Position numbers and translations under genes: made by a program. From positions 124,001 to 188,000 of the forward strand of contig LADS01000053.1 in NCBI GenBank assembly GCA_000961725.1: DNA of 64,000 bases. Direction: 5' to 3'. The stretch's first letter is position 1, and the number at the start of each line of letters is the position of its first letter. The DNA is from Desulfobulbaceae bacterium BRH_c16a. Lineage in GTDB: Bacteria > Desulfobacterota > Desulfobulbia > Desulfobulbales > Desulfocapsaceae. Shown here piece by piece: positions 23,306 through 33,228 of this stretch. The notes beneath the pieces were generated by a model. The model saw only the letters and a list, made by a program, of their open reading frames with translations. It ran no database searches and was not told the DNA's origin.

Positions 23306-25597
23306 ATGAGTCGAAACGAAAAACAGACATGCAGGGAATTGATTGAACCTGCCCTCAACAGCGCTGGTTGGGAGTGGGATTCGCAAGTCGTTATTGGGCC
23401 AGGTCGCGTCAATATCACCGGCGAGGCTATGTACGATGAAACGCAGGCAATCATTGCTGATTATGTTTTGCGCTATCGCGGTATCCCTCTGGCTGTGCTT
23501 GAGGCCAAGGCCGAATCATCAAGTGCCGCCGATGCCATGCAGCAAGGATCCCGCTATGCCCAGCGACTGGATATCCGTTTTTCCATTGCCTCCAACGGTA
23601 CTGACTGGATTCTTACTGATAACGATACCCAGACCTTTGAAACCATTGCAGCCGTCCCTACCCCCGAAGATATTCTCACCCGCCACGGCGTTACCATGGA
23701 CTGGGATCGCTGGGGAAATACTTTCTCGGCTGGATACCATGTTGACCAGGTGAACCGCAAAAAGGTCCGTCCCTATCAGGATATGGCCATCCACAAAACC
23801 CTGTGGCAGTTCGCCCAGGGTGATGACCGGGTGCTCCTGCTCATGGCCACCGGCACCGGCAAGACCTTTACCGTTTTCCAGATGATCTGGAAGATGATGA
23901 ACAGCGATGCCCTCAAGCGCCAGCATGTTCTTTTTCTGACTGACCGTAACTCCCTCAAGGATCAGGCTTACCGCGCTTTTGCAGCTTTTCCCGCCAACGA
24001 GCGGGTCACCGTTGACAAGGATACTGTTGCCAAGGGCCAGCACGAGGTTGGCAAGATCTTCTTTGCCAATTACCAGAGCCTGGATGAAGAACTAAACGGC
24101 AAAAAGGTCTTTGCCCATTACGATCCTGATTTTTTTGATCTGGTTATCATTGACGAGTGCCATCGCTCCGGCTTTGGCGACTGGTTCGGAGTGCTGGAGC
24201 ATTTCAGTTCCGCCCTGCAGCTGGGCCTCACCGCCACTCCCCGTGAACTGGAAGAGGGCCGCCGAGTCTTATCCAACGAGGAAAAGCGCCGCGACACCTA
24301 TGAATATTTTGGCGAGCCGGTCTATACCTACAGTCTCAAACAGGCCATCGAGGATGGCTTTCTGGTGCCCTATTTACTTGAAGAACGGATAACCAACCTC
24401 GATGAAGATGGCTATACCGGTGCAGACGGCAAGCACTACACCACCGCCAATTTCGAGCGTGACATCCGTATGCCGGACAGAACCCGCGCCATTGCCGAGG
24501 ATCTCTGGTCTATCCTTGGGAAATACGGATTAAGGGATGAGAAAAGCATTGTCTTCTGTGTGGACGATACCCATGCGGCCTTCATGGCTGCCGAGCTGCG
24601 CCGCCTCTCCGGCGATAACGACTATGCCGGCCGCATTACCCGGGCTGAGCGGAATAGCCACCAACTGGAACGCAACTTTGCCATTGTCGGCCCGAGCAAA
24701 CCGCGCATCGCCGTAACCGTCGATCTGTTGACCACTGGTTTTGACGCCCCGGATGTCAAAAACATCGTTTTTGTCCGGCCGCTCAAGAGCGCCATTCTCT
24801 ATAAGCAGATGAAAGGACGCGGCACCCGTCTCTGCGACGATATCAATAAACGTTATTTCACTATTTTCGATTATTCCGGGGCTAGTCTGCTTGAGGATGC
24901 TGAGTTTGACGGCCATCCGGCCAACAAACAGAAAGGGGCGCAGACCAAGCCCAAGCCACGAAAGAAAACCGACGAGCCTGCCGTTAAGCCGGTGGGTGAA
25001 GGTATTTCGGTCATCATTTCCGGTACCAACCGGTATGTGTGCCTGGCGGATGGCCGCAAGATTCCCTTTGAGGAGTACACCGAACAGTCACGCGAGTTCA
25101 TCCTTGATGTCTCAACCAAGTCCATTGACGAGCTGCTCGCCATCTGGATCGACAAGAATAGCCGCAAGGAGCTGCGTGAGGAACTGCGGGACCATGATAT
25201 TTATCCATCCGCTTTCCGTCATTACCTCGAACTGCCGAAGACCGATGATGTGGATATCCTGGCCAAGATCGGCTTCAACTTGGTGCGGGTGCCATCCCGT
25301 GACGACCGCGCCACACGACTCTTGGTGGAAGACGAACTCTGGCTGCTCGATCAGCTTGGCGAAAAGGCCATTTCCCCTGAAGATCGGATCAAGTTGCATT
25401 TCTGGGATACGGCCCTTGACCATTACCGGCTGTTCGGTATCGACGATCTGGAGCAGGCTCGCACCTACGGAGCCCCGCAGTTTGTCGAGCAGTTCGGCAG
25501 CTTTCAGACCCTGACCAGCCGTTACGGCGGTCCGCAACTTTTGAAAAACGACCTGGAGGCGGTGAAACGCCACCTCTATGTACCCATGACCGCATAA
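23306..25597 (+). CDS. hsdR: Type I restriction enzyme R subunit
   Basis: The 763-residue protein starts with the HsdR N-terminal nuclease region (AIIADYVLRYRGIPLAVLEAKAE, the D...ExK site of a PD-(D/E)XK fold). The helicase has Walker A LLMATGTGKTFTVFQM, motif II LVIIDECHRSGFGD, LGLTATPRELEEG (motif III) and LYKQMKGRGTRL (motif VI). The C-terminal 250 residues resemble the EcoEI-type R subunit. HsdR moves DNA and cuts it away from unmodified target sites. It is shorter than EcoKI HsdR but normal for the EcoEI class. The ATG at 23306 is chosen over a TTG at 23294; the ribosome site is weak. A sigma-54 consensus promoter lies just upstream. Confidence 0.93.
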   Translation: MSRNEKQTCRELIEPALNSAGWEWDSQVVIGPGRVNITGEAMYDETQAIIADYVLRYRGIPLAVLEAKAESSSAADAMQQGSRYAQRLDIRFSIASNGTDWILTDNDTQTFETIAAVPTPEDILTRHGVTMDWDRWGNTFSAGYHVDQVNRKKVRPYQDMAIHKTLWQFAQGDDRVLLLMATGTGKTFTVFQMIWKMMNSDALKRQHVLFLTDRNSLKDQAYRAFAAFPANERVTVDKDTVAKGQHEVGKIFFANYQSLDEELNGKKVFAHYDPDFFDLVIIDECHRSGFGDWFGVLEHFSSALQLGLTATPRELEEGRRVLSNEEKRRDTYEYFGEPVYTYSLKQAIEDGFLVPYLLEERITNLDEDGYTGADGKHYTTANFERDIRMPDRTRAIAEDLWSILGKYGLRDEKSIVFCVDDTHAAFMAAELRRLSGDNDYAGRITRAERNSHQLERNFAIVGPSKPRIAVTVDLLTTGFDAPDVKNIVFVRPLKSAILYKQMKGRGTRLCDDINKRYFTIFDYSGASLLEDAEFDGHPANKQKGAQTKPKPRKKTDEPAVKPVGEGISVIISGTNRYVCLADGRKIPFEEYTEQSREFILDVSTKSIDELLAIWIDKNSRKELREELRDHDIYPSAFRHYLELPKTDDVDILAKIGFNLVRVPSRDDRATRLLVEDELWLLDQLGEKAISPEDRIKLHFWDTALDHYRLFGIDDLEQARTYGAPQFVEQFGSFQTLTSRYGGPQLLKNDLEAVKRHLYVPMTA

Positions 25598-25615
25598 TTT
25601 AAGGAAATATCGTCC

Positions 25616-27091
25616 ATGACAAATAAAACCGACCATCGCCGGCAGGAAGTCCAGCAGATTGTAAAAAATGCCTGCGACCAGCTCAATCAGGAGGGTGTTG
25701 ACGCCCGCAACTATGTAGAACAGCTTGCCTGGCTCTTCTTCCTGAAGGCCTTTGACGAGGCTGAAACCCGGCGCGAGGAAGAGGCTGCCTTTGACGACAA
25801 GGAGTATGAACGCCGCCTCTCTGGCGAGTACGCCTGGTCGAGCTGGGCCAAGGACACCGACCACGCCGACCAGATGCTGGAGTTTGTCGATGGCAAGCTG
25901 TGGATCAAGCTCACCAGCCCTGATCCGAAAAAAGGCATGGGTGGTGACCCGCTGGCCCAGCGTTTCCGCCGGATTTTCGATAATGTCCGCAATTACTGCC
26001 GCAGAGGTACGACCTTTGCCAGGGTGGTGCAGCAGGTGGACAAGCTCCATTTCTCAAGCCAAACCGATGTCATCGTGCTCTCGGAAATCTATGAAGATCT
26101 GTTGAAACGGGTGGCCGCCGATTCGGCTGGCTATGCCGGGGAGTTTTATACCCAACGCCATATCATCCGCGCCATGGTCGAGGTGGTGCAACCAAAACCC
26201 GGTGATCGAGTCTATGATCCATGTTTCGGCACGGCTGGCTTCCTTGGAGAATCTGCCGATTACATCCGGCGCAACAGTACCTTGAGTGGTCAACAACTGG
26301 ATGCACAGCAGTCCAAGACCTTTTTCGGCATGGAGGTCAAACCGCTCACCTATCTGCTTGGCACCATGAATATGATCCTACACGGCATCGAAGGGGCCAA
26401 TCTGGAACTAACTAACACTCTGGAGGCGCACAACCAGAACGTCGGCGAAAAGTCCAAATATGCTGTGATCCTCTCCAATCCTCCTTACGGAGGCAAGATG
26501 GCCCAGGAGATGCAGACCAATTTTCGGGTACGCTCTGGTGCCACCGAGTGTCTCTTTGTCCAGCACATCATGGCCAACCTGGCCAAGGGCGGCCGGGCCG
26601 GGGTGGTCATCCCTGAAGGGGTGCTGTTCCGTGGTGGGCCTGACCAGAAGGTCAGAAAAGAACTGCTGGAACAGTTCAATGTCCACACCATCCTTTCCCT
26701 GCCTGCCGGTTGTTTCTTGCCCTATACCGGGGTCAAAACCAACGTCATTTTTTTCGACAGGCCCAAGGACGGAAGCGGCACGAAAAGCGTTTGGTTCTAT
26801 GAACTGACCAACGACGGTTTTGAACTGAAGCAGACCAGAAAGCCCATGGAAGGCAACCAAATTCCCGACTTTCTTGCCAAGTGGAAAACGAGGGAAGAAA
26901 GCGATAACTCGTGGATCTTGACAATTGCTGAGATTATTGAGCGGGGCTATGACCTTTCAGCCAAGAATCCGAACCGAAATGATGACTATGAGCACCGCCC
27001 GGCTTTGGAGTTGGTGCAGTCCATCAAGGCCAAAGAAGAGCGGATCATGGATTTGCTAACTGAGCTGGAAGTGATTTTGGAGGCAGAATAA
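25616..27091 (+). CDS. hsdM: Type I restriction-modification M subunit (N6-adenine methyltransferase)
   Basis: This 491-residue HsdM has an N-terminal helical domain (QLNQEGVDARNYVEQLAWLFFLKAFDEAE). SAM-binding motif I is VYDPCFGTAGFL near residue 201 and catalytic motif IV is ILSNPPYGG near residue 286. It methylates adenine in both strands of the HsdS-defined site and is also needed for cutting. It starts 19 bases after hsdR and its stop overlaps the hsdS ATG by one base. The motifs are intact, so the modification arm should be active. Confidence 0.95.
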   Translation: MTNKTDHRRQEVQQIVKNACDQLNQEGVDARNYVEQLAWLFFLKAFDEAETRREEEAAFDDKEYERRLSGEYAWSSWAKDTDHADQMLEFVDGKLWIKLTSPDPKKGMGGDPLAQRFRRIFDNVRNYCRRGTTFARVVQQVDKLHFSSQTDVIVLSEIYEDLLKRVAADSAGYAGEFYTQRHIIRAMVEVVQPKPGDRVYDPCFGTAGFLGESADYIRRNSTLSGQQLDAQQSKTFFGMEVKPLTYLLGTMNMILHGIEGANLELTNTLEAHNQNVGEKSKYAVILSNPPYGGKMAQEMQTNFRVRSGATECLFVQHIMANLAKGGRAGVVIPEGVLFRGGPDQKVRKELLEQFNVHTILSLPAGCFLPYTGVKTNVIFFDRPKDGSGTKSVWFYELTNDGFELKQTRKPMEGNQIPDFLAKWKTREESDNSWILTIAEIIERGYDLSAKNPNRNDDYEHRPALELVQSIKAKEERIMDLLTELEVILEAE

Positions 27092-28269
27092 TGGGAAAGT
27101 GGCCCACAAAACCAATTGGAGAATTATGCAACCTGATAAACGGGCGTGCATTCAAGCCAGCAGAATGGGAAAAGGAAGGTTTGCCGATTGTTCGTATTCA
27201 GAATTTGAACGACCACAGTAAACCTTTCAACAGGTTTTCTGGCTATTACACAGAAAAGCATTACATCGATGATGGAGAAATTCTTCTTTCGTGGTCAGGA
27301 ACACCCGGCACTTCTTTTGGTTGTTTTCGTTGGCTGCGCGGCCCAGGCCTTTTGAATCAGCACATATTTAAGGTCATTGTTGCTGAAAACATTATGGATG
27401 GTGATTTTTTTATCCATGCTGTCAACAGCAGGCTTGGAGAAATGATTGGGCAAGCACATGGCGGTGTGGGACTTCGTCACATAACAAAATCTAAATTAGA
27501 AGCTATTTGCCTTCCCGTGCCCAAGATTGATGAACAGCGACGCATCGTCGCCCACATCAAGGAGTGCATGGAACGAGTGAAGGAGATTGAGGGGCTACGG
27601 ACCGAGGCGATAGAGGAGGCGGCTTGTCTTGCCCCGTCCTTGTATGCTGCTATTGAAGATGATCAACAATGGCAAATGAGAACGGTAGGGGAAGTAATCT
27701 TAAAGTCGCGTAACGGAAAATCCATCAGGCAAGATAACGAAAACTCAACAGGTTATGTCCTCTCAATAAGCTCAGTTCATGATGTTACACTGAATATTGA
27801 TAAACCCAAACCTATCGTTCTGCCAGATAATGTCGCTGCTCAATACTCAATCTCTGCCGGTGATGTCTTTGTGTCTCGCGCCAACACAAGGGATTTGGTT
27901 GGCTTAGCGTCAGTAGCGGTTAACTCCCCAAAGGATAGAATTATTTATCCCGATCTTTTAATTAAGCTGGAGGTTGATTCTCAACTTATCAACCCTCGTT
28001 TTTTGGCATATGCACTCAGAACACCTGAAAGTCGTCGCCAGATAAAGGACAAGGCGTTTGGCACCAGCCAAAGCATGGTAAAAATTTCAGGAGAGCGTTT
28101 AAAGGAAGTCAGCATTCCTGTCCCCCCCTTGGATGTGCAAACGAATTTGATAAATCGTTTCGATGAACTCCATGACCTTGCATATGGATTGGTATCAGAG
28201 TTGAAATCTCTCAACTCTGGAGCATTGAAGGAATCCATCCTCCGTAAGGCCTTTGCAGGAGAATTATGA
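27091..28269 (+). CDS. hsdS: Type I restriction specificity subunit
   Basis: The 392-residue HsdS shows two target-recognition domains. The first begins KWPTKPIGELCNLINGRAF and ends with the conserved helix LPVPKIDEQRRIVAHI. The second begins QWQMRTVGEVILKSRNGKS and ends VPPLDVQTNLINRFDEL. Each half has the usual pattern of a variable domain followed by a long helix. HsdS fixes the two-part DNA sequence recognised by the complex. Its stop overlaps the next gene (TTATGATGAG), so the zinc-ribbon gene is part of the same transcript. Confidence 0.93.
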   Translation: MGKWPTKPIGELCNLINGRAFKPAEWEKEGLPIVRIQNLNDHSKPFNRFSGYYTEKHYIDDGEILLSWSGTPGTSFGCFRWLRGPGLLNQHIFKVIVAENIMDGDFFIHAVNSRLGEMIGQAHGGVGLRHITKSKLEAICLPVPKIDEQRRIVAHIKECMERVKEIEGLRTEAIEEAACLAPSLYAAIEDDQQWQMRTVGEVILKSRNGKSIRQDNENSTGYVLSISSVHDVTLNIDKPKPIVLPDNVAAQYSISAGDVFVSRANTRDLVGLASVAVNSPKDRIIYPDLLIKLEVDSQLINPRFLAYALRTPESRRQIKDKAFGTSQSMVKISGERLKEVSIPVPPLDVQTNLINRFDELHDLAYGLVSELKSLNSGALKESILRKAFAGEL

Positions 28270-29285
28270 TGAGCCTTTTGCCAGACACCCTCAGCATGCA
28301 GGTGAGCATCCCGACCGATGATGACGGCTATCTGGACCGGGCCTGTCCCAATGAGGTATGCGAAGCGGAGTTCAAAATCCTGGCCGATGACTGGAAAGAC
28401 AAGGTTCGCGACGAAGAGGTGTTCTGCCCGATCTGTGGCCACACGGCGACTTCCGATAATTGGTTCACAGTGGAACAGATGGAACATCTCAAGGCTGTGG
28501 CCATGGCGGAATTTATGCCCCTGCTCGACAACGAAATGAACCGGATGGCACGAGACTTCAACCGCAGTATGCCCAAGGGCGGGCTGATCAGCGTATCCAT
28601 GAACTACAAACCATCACATCCTGTGGCCGTGATGCCACTGGCGGCAGCTGGCCTGATGCGGCAACGTTATGCCTGTGAGGAGTGCGGTTGCCAGTATGCC
28701 GCCATTGGAGCTGCCTTCTTCTGTCCGTCCTGCGGCCATAATTCAGCAAAAACTGCGTTCGTGGAAACTCTGGCAACAATCCGCAGACTACCGGAGGTCC
28801 GGGCAGCCCTGGCAGCCGGACTCGACCGCGATGCCGTTGAAAACGCCTTTCGACTGATGCTTGAAGAGAACATGGGCAAGTTAGTGGCATCCTTCCAGCG
28901 ATTTGCGGAAGCAACTTTCGAGACTCTTCCAAATGCAGGTGATTTCAGCTCGCGACGCAACCTGTTTCAGAACCTGCCACAGTCAAGCGACCTGTGGGAA
29001 CAGGCCATAGGTCTCCGCTATGAGTCCATGCTCACACCCAACGAGTGGAACCAGCTGCAACGCTTTTTCCAGCAGCGTCATATCCTGGCCCACAAGGATG
29101 GCATCGTGGACGAGGAGTACCGACAGAAAACCAGCGACCTCAAATATCAATCTGGACAACGCCTGGTCATCAGGGAATCGGAAATCGTGCGCTTTACCGA
29201 CCTGGTGGAAAAGCTCACCACTACGCTCCAGAGGGCCTGCGCTGGCGAAAAAGACGATAAAAGGATCAATGAACACCGTGGCTGA
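28266..29285 (+). CDS. Unrecognised protein with two zinc ribbons, in the R-M operon
   Basis: I do not recognise this 339-residue protein. It has two C4-type metal-binding sites: CPNEVC...FCPICGH (residues about 24-60) and YACEECGC...FFCPSCGH (about 139-160). The C-terminal part is helical (ALAAGLDRDAVENAFRLMLEENMGKLVASFQ, WNQLQRFFQQRHILAHKDG). The RHILAHKDG segment resembles the RNxxxH-like stretch of HEPN-type proteins, but the exact motif is not met. It overlaps hsdS by 4 bases and the methyltransferase-STAND gene by 17 bases. Tight coupling on both sides argues that it links the two enzyme sets. The function is unknown. Confidence 0.8.
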   Translation: MMSLLPDTLSMQVSIPTDDDGYLDRACPNEVCEAEFKILADDWKDKVRDEEVFCPICGHTATSDNWFTVEQMEHLKAVAMAEFMPLLDNEMNRMARDFNRSMPKGGLISVSMNYKPSHPVAVMPLAAAGLMRQRYACEECGCQYAAIGAAFFCPSCGHNSAKTAFVETLATIRRLPEVRAALAAGLDRDAVENAFRLMLEENMGKLVASFQRFAEATFETLPNAGDFSSRRNLFQNLPQSSDLWEQAIGLRYESMLTPNEWNQLQRFFQQRHILAHKDGIVDEEYRQKTSDLKYQSGQRLVIRESEIVRFTDLVEKLTTTLQRACAGEKDDKRINEHRG

Positions 29286-32200
29286 GGAAACTTCACAATC
29301 CAGCCTCTGGCAGTTGCTCGACCAGATGCGTTCCATGCTGCCCGTCCATGAAATGGGTGTGGCGCTAGCCGCATTGCTCTATCTTCGCTGGGCCGATTTC
29401 CAGGAGGCGGAGCTTGAGGCCATCGCCGCCTTTGATGACACCGCTTATGAACCGGTGCTGCCCCCTTCGCTTCATTGGCGCACCTGGCATCAGCTGCCGC
29501 CGCAGGAGATTTCACGTGTCCTGGCCGAGCGACTTCCTGCGGCCGTGCACCAGTTCAGCAATTGCCGACATAACCCCCTGGCCACCCATCTGCACCGCCT
29601 GGCCGGATCAATGGACAAGCTGGCGGAACTTCCGGCCCAATCGCTCAAGGCCATAGTCGAATGGCTGGCCGCCCAGCCTTTTGAAACACCCACTGACCGC
29701 CGACAACTGCTTAATGTTTTTGATCGAAGCCTGCTTTTTTCCATCAAAGGGCAGGAAGGCGGCATCCGGCCTCACCTGACCCCGCAGAGCATTGCCCTTT
29801 TTATTGCGCTGCTCGCAGACCCGAAAGCAGGAAACCGGATATATGACCCCTGTTTTGGATCAGCAGGCCTGCTGACCGCTGCCTGTGACGCTGTTCTGAA
29901 CAACGAAAAAGAAAAGAGCGCCCGCACCGGTGCGGCGGAGCTTGCCGTCTCCGGTGTTGAAATAAACTCTGCTGCATACATCGTGGGCCTGACTCGCCTC
30001 GCCCTGGCAGGCATTGATGATCCGCAGCTTGAGCTTGGCAACAGCCTGGAGCGCACCCAGCCCAACAACCCCCAGCAGGAAGGCTTTGACGTGGTGGTGG
30101 CCAATCCTCCCTTTGGCATGCGGGCAAATGCCGAGGTCATTGACTATTTTCCCGTGCAGACCAAGGATGCCACCGGCCTTTTTATCCAACATGCCCTTGC
30201 CCAGTTGCGGCCTGGCGGCCGGGCAGTCATTGTGGTGCCCCAGGGTATTCTTTTTCGGGGCGGCCCAGAGAAAAAACTCCGCCAGTTTCTTTTGGAGCAG
30301 CATACCGTTGAAACGGTGATATCTCTTCCAGTCACTACTTTTTTGCCCTTTTCTTCGGTGAAGTCCAACATCCTGATCCTGCGGCGCGGCGGTACCACCA
30401 GGCAGATCCGTATGGTGGATGCAGAACAATTCTTTGCCCAGGGTAAGGGACGGCAGCCGGCAACCATCTCCGAAGCCGGGGCGCGTGAACTGGTCGAAAA
30501 GATCAGGGAGCCTAAACCTTCGGAATGCTGCTGGGATATCGATGCGGCAACGCTTGCCGAAACCGAGTTTGACCTTACCCCGCGCCGCCGAGATCAGAGC
30601 GGCCTGGATGTTATCCTTGGAACAATCCAGTCTGAGGTGCCTCTGGTCCAGCTCAAGGAGTGTTGCCAGATCATGCCCGGCCGTTCGGTGCGCTCGGCAG
30701 ACCTGGTTGATGAACAGTCCGACGTCTCCTCTCTTCCGGCCGGTCAACAAACTCTGTTTGACGAAATGAGGGAGAAGAGCAGGCAGCAGAACCTTTTTTC
30801 TGTTGTTGAGCCAATTCCTTTTATCCGGATCAAGGATATCAATAAAGGGCAGGCCACCCGTGGAAATTTCAGGATTTCTGCAGAGGCGGCCTTGGGCGTG
30901 AAAGGCAGTTGGAAGCTGCGGGCCGGAGATGTCCTGCTCTCGAAATCCGGCACCATCGGCAAGGTGGGGATTGTCCGTAACGGTGCGGTGGGCGCAGTTG
31001 CGGGAAGTGGGATGTATGTCTTGCGTGCGGATAATAATCGCCTTGATCCGCATTTTTTGACCGCATATCTCGACAGCAGCGAATGCCGGTCATGGCTCAA
31101 GGACCGGGCCTCCGGCGCTGTTATCAGCCATCTGACCAAACGCATTATCGAAGAGATCCCGGTGCCGCTGCCGCCCTTGCAGATACAGCAGCGTGTTGCT
31201 GTTGAGTGGCGGGAACATGGGGTGGAGGTTCTAGCCTATCTCGCTGAACTGCTCACCGATGGCGGAAAGGACCCCATTGCGGTGTGGGTTGAAAAAGAAT
31301 TGAAAGACTTGCCGGCAGAGGTTGAAACAATATCCGACCCACTGGATTTAAGCCTGCTGGAAAGGCTGGCGGCACATGCGCGCCCCTTGCGCAACGAAGC
31401 GGCCCATGGGAGACATGGCGAGAGCGCGCTGGTTCCATGGCTGTTGGCCTTCAATGAGGCGGTTTCATCCCTGCGCGGGGTGAGTACCATGCCCCATGGG
31501 CCGAGCCTGCTCAGTGTTTTGCAGGAGTCCACGCAAGGGATTAAACTGGCCAGGGAAGCCATTAAGGGACATCTGCCCAACGAGGCCAAGGCCCGGACCT
31601 TGACCCAGCTTATTGAACAATGGCTGGCCGCAGGCAGCGCCGCCATGCTGAACAACGCCCAACTCATATTCAGCGCCGACACTGCCACCTTGCGCACAGG
31701 AGAGATGGCAGAGCTGTTTTTGAAGGTGAAGAACAGGAGCCCCCTGCCACTTCGTGAAATAGAAATGAACACATCCCCTGACTGGGGTCGGGGCGAGATC
31801 AGTTATCTGGCTGAAAATGGGGAAGCTGCTTTTGGTTTGCAGGGTATGGCGCCGAAGAGCGCCGGACCATTTACGATTGTGGTCCGCTGGTCGGCGCGAA
31901 CCCTTGATGGTCGAACGGTTGAGGGAAAACTTGATGTCGCCTTCGATGTGCTGCCCGGTGAGGAAAAAGAGAAGGTTGATTTGGTCGACCTTGGCGGCAG
32001 CCCGTATGTCTGTGGCGATCCGATCCGTCCAGAGCGAAACGATGTGTTTTTTGGCCGCGAGGAGTTGCTTGAGCAGATACGCCGCCAGATCGTCCAGAGC
32101 GGCAATGTCGTATTGCTTGAGGGTAATCGCAGGGCAGGGAAATCTTCTATCCTGCGTCATCTGGAAGGGGTCGGGCCGGTGCCTGGCTGGCTGGGAGTTT

Positions 32201-33228
32201 ATTGCAGCCTGCAGGCGCCTGATGGAGGTAAAGAAACTGGTGTTCCAACAGCTAACGTGTTTCGTGAGATCGCCTATGGGATTGCCAAGGGCATGGTTTC
32301 ATTAGGTATTAGTGTACCCCTGCCAGATGGCAGTATTCTGCCACCAAAGAAAAGAATCGGCATCTCTGTGGCCTGTCGAAGGGGGATCAGTGAAGAAGCG
32401 CCCTTTGCCGATTTTCGTGATTACGCCGAAGTAGCTTTAGAAACAACAGCAGAGCATAACCTCGGTATTCTTTTGATGCTTGACGAGTTCGACAAGCTGC
32501 AAGAAGGAATCGACAATGGGGTGACATCTCCGCAGGTTCCTGAAAATATTCGTTATCTGGTGCAGACCTATCCGCAATTTTCTGCCATTCTGACCGGTGC
32601 TCAGCGATTTAAAAGGCTTCGAAAAGCATATTGGTCCGTGCTCTATGGACTAGGAACTCCGTTCAATGTGACCTCGCTATCTCCTGAAGCAGCTACAAAG
32701 TTGGTGAGAGAACCGGTCAAAGGCTTATTAACCTATTCTAAGGAAGCGGTGGAGAAGGTTATAAATCTTTGTAATGGCCAACCATTTCTTTTGCAATGTC
32801 TCTGTAACCGAATATTTGACATGGCGGCGCAGCTCAAGATCCGTTCTGTAACAATGGATCTTGTCGAACAAGCTGGAGATCAGCTTGTTCAAATCAACTC
32901 TCATTTTGATGATCTTTGGAATTACGCTGGTTCAGATCGTCGTCGTTTCATTCTAAGTCTTATTCATAAAGAAGCGGACAGGGAATGGCCTCTGCCTTTC
33001 GGAACTCTTCAGGAGATGCTTTCCATGAGTGGTGTAGAGGTAAGAGATGAAGATTTGATTGCCGATCTTGAATTTTTGCGGGATCTGGAGCTTGTCGAAT
33101 GGGATGGGCAAAAAGGAAACGGCTATGTGCTGTCGATTCCCCTCATGGGCAGATGGATCGACAGACAGCATGATTTTGCCGTGTTGCAGAAAAAAGCTCG
33201 AATGGAAACGGAGGATTATAATGGCTGA
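29269..33228 (+). CDS. HsdM-HsdS-like methyltransferase fused to a STAND-type ATPase
   Basis: This 1319-residue protein joins parts that are usually separate. Residues 1-130 resemble the HsdM helical domain (LLDQMRSMLPVHEMGVALAAL). The methyltransferase has motif I IYDPCFGSAGLL near 192 and motif IV VVANPPFGM near 279. A single HsdS-type recognition half covers about 455-645 (VPLVQLKECCQIMPGRSVR, LLSKSGTIGKVGIV, PPLQIQQRVAVEW). A linker and a beta-rich segment follow, then a STAND-like NTPase: Walker A LEGNRRAGKSSIL near 950 and Walker B ILLMLDEFDKLQ near 1067. The ATG at 29269 (AAGGATC upstream) overlaps the previous gene by 17 bases. I know no named system with this layout. It may sense unmodified DNA through its own recognition domain and signal through the ATPase. 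Confidence 0.88.
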   Translation: MNTVAEETSQSSLWQLLDQMRSMLPVHEMGVALAALLYLRWADFQEAELEAIAAFDDTAYEPVLPPSLHWRTWHQLPPQEISRVLAERLPAAVHQFSNCRHNPLATHLHRLAGSMDKLAELPAQSLKAIVEWLAAQPFETPTDRRQLLNVFDRSLLFSIKGQEGGIRPHLTPQSIALFIALLADPKAGNRIYDPCFGSAGLLTAACDAVLNNEKEKSARTGAAELAVSGVEINSAAYIVGLTRLALAGIDDPQLELGNSLERTQPNNPQQEGFDVVVANPPFGMRANAEVIDYFPVQTKDATGLFIQHALAQLRPGGRAVIVVPQGILFRGGPEKKLRQFLLEQHTVETVISLPVTTFLPFSSVKSNILILRRGGTTRQIRMVDAEQFFAQGKGRQPATISEAGARELVEKIREPKPSECCWDIDAATLAETEFDLTPRRRDQSGLDVILGTIQSEVPLVQLKECCQIMPGRSVRSADLVDEQSDVSSLPAGQQTLFDEMREKSRQQNLFSVVEPIPFIRIKDINKGQATRGNFRISAEAALGVKGSWKLRAGDVLLSKSGTIGKVGIVRNGAVGAVAGSGMYVLRADNNRLDPHFLTAYLDSSECRSWLKDRASGAVISHLTKRIIEEIPVPLPPLQIQQRVAVEWREHGVEVLAYLAELLTDGGKDPIAVWVEKELKDLPAEVETISDPLDLSLLERLAAHARPLRNEAAHGRHGESALVPWLLAFNEAVSSLRGVSTMPHGPSLLSVLQESTQGIKLAREAIKGHLPNEAKARTLTQLIEQWLAAGSAAMLNNAQLIFSADTATLRTGEMAELFLKVKNRSPLPLREIEMNTSPDWGRGEISYLAENGEAAFGLQGMAPKSAGPFTIVVRWSARTLDGRTVEGKLDVAFDVLPGEEKEKVDLVDLGGSPYVCGDPIRPERNDVFFGREELLEQIRRQIVQSGNVVLLEGNRRAGKSSILRHLEGVGPVPGWLGVYCSLQAPDGGKETGVPTANVFREIAYGIAKGMVSLGISVPLPDGSILPPKKRIGISVACRRGISEEAPFADFRDYAEVALETTAEHNLGILLMLDEFDKLQEGIDNGVTSPQVPENIRYLVQTYPQFSAILTGAQRFKRLRKAYWSVLYGLGTPFNVTSLSPEAATKLVREPVKGLLTYSKEAVEKVINLCNGQPFLLQCLCNRIFDMAAQLKIRSVTMDLVEQAGDQLVQINSHFDDLWNYAGSDRRRFILSLIHKEADREWPLPFGTLQEMLSMSGVEVRDEDLIADLEFLRDLELVEWDGQKGNGYVLSIPLMGRWIDRQHDFAVLQKKARMETEDYNG

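Noticed and set aside
25112..26050. Minus-strand open frame (312 codons) across the hsdR-hsdM junction
   Set aside because: It spans two well-supported genes on the other strand and shows no family pattern. It is a shadow of GC-biased codons.
29860..31053. Long minus-strand open frame (397 codons) opposite the methyltransferase-STAND gene
   Set aside because: It lies wholly antisense to a gene with clear methyltransferase and specificity motifs. Its translation has no recognisable domain, and there is no ribosome site.
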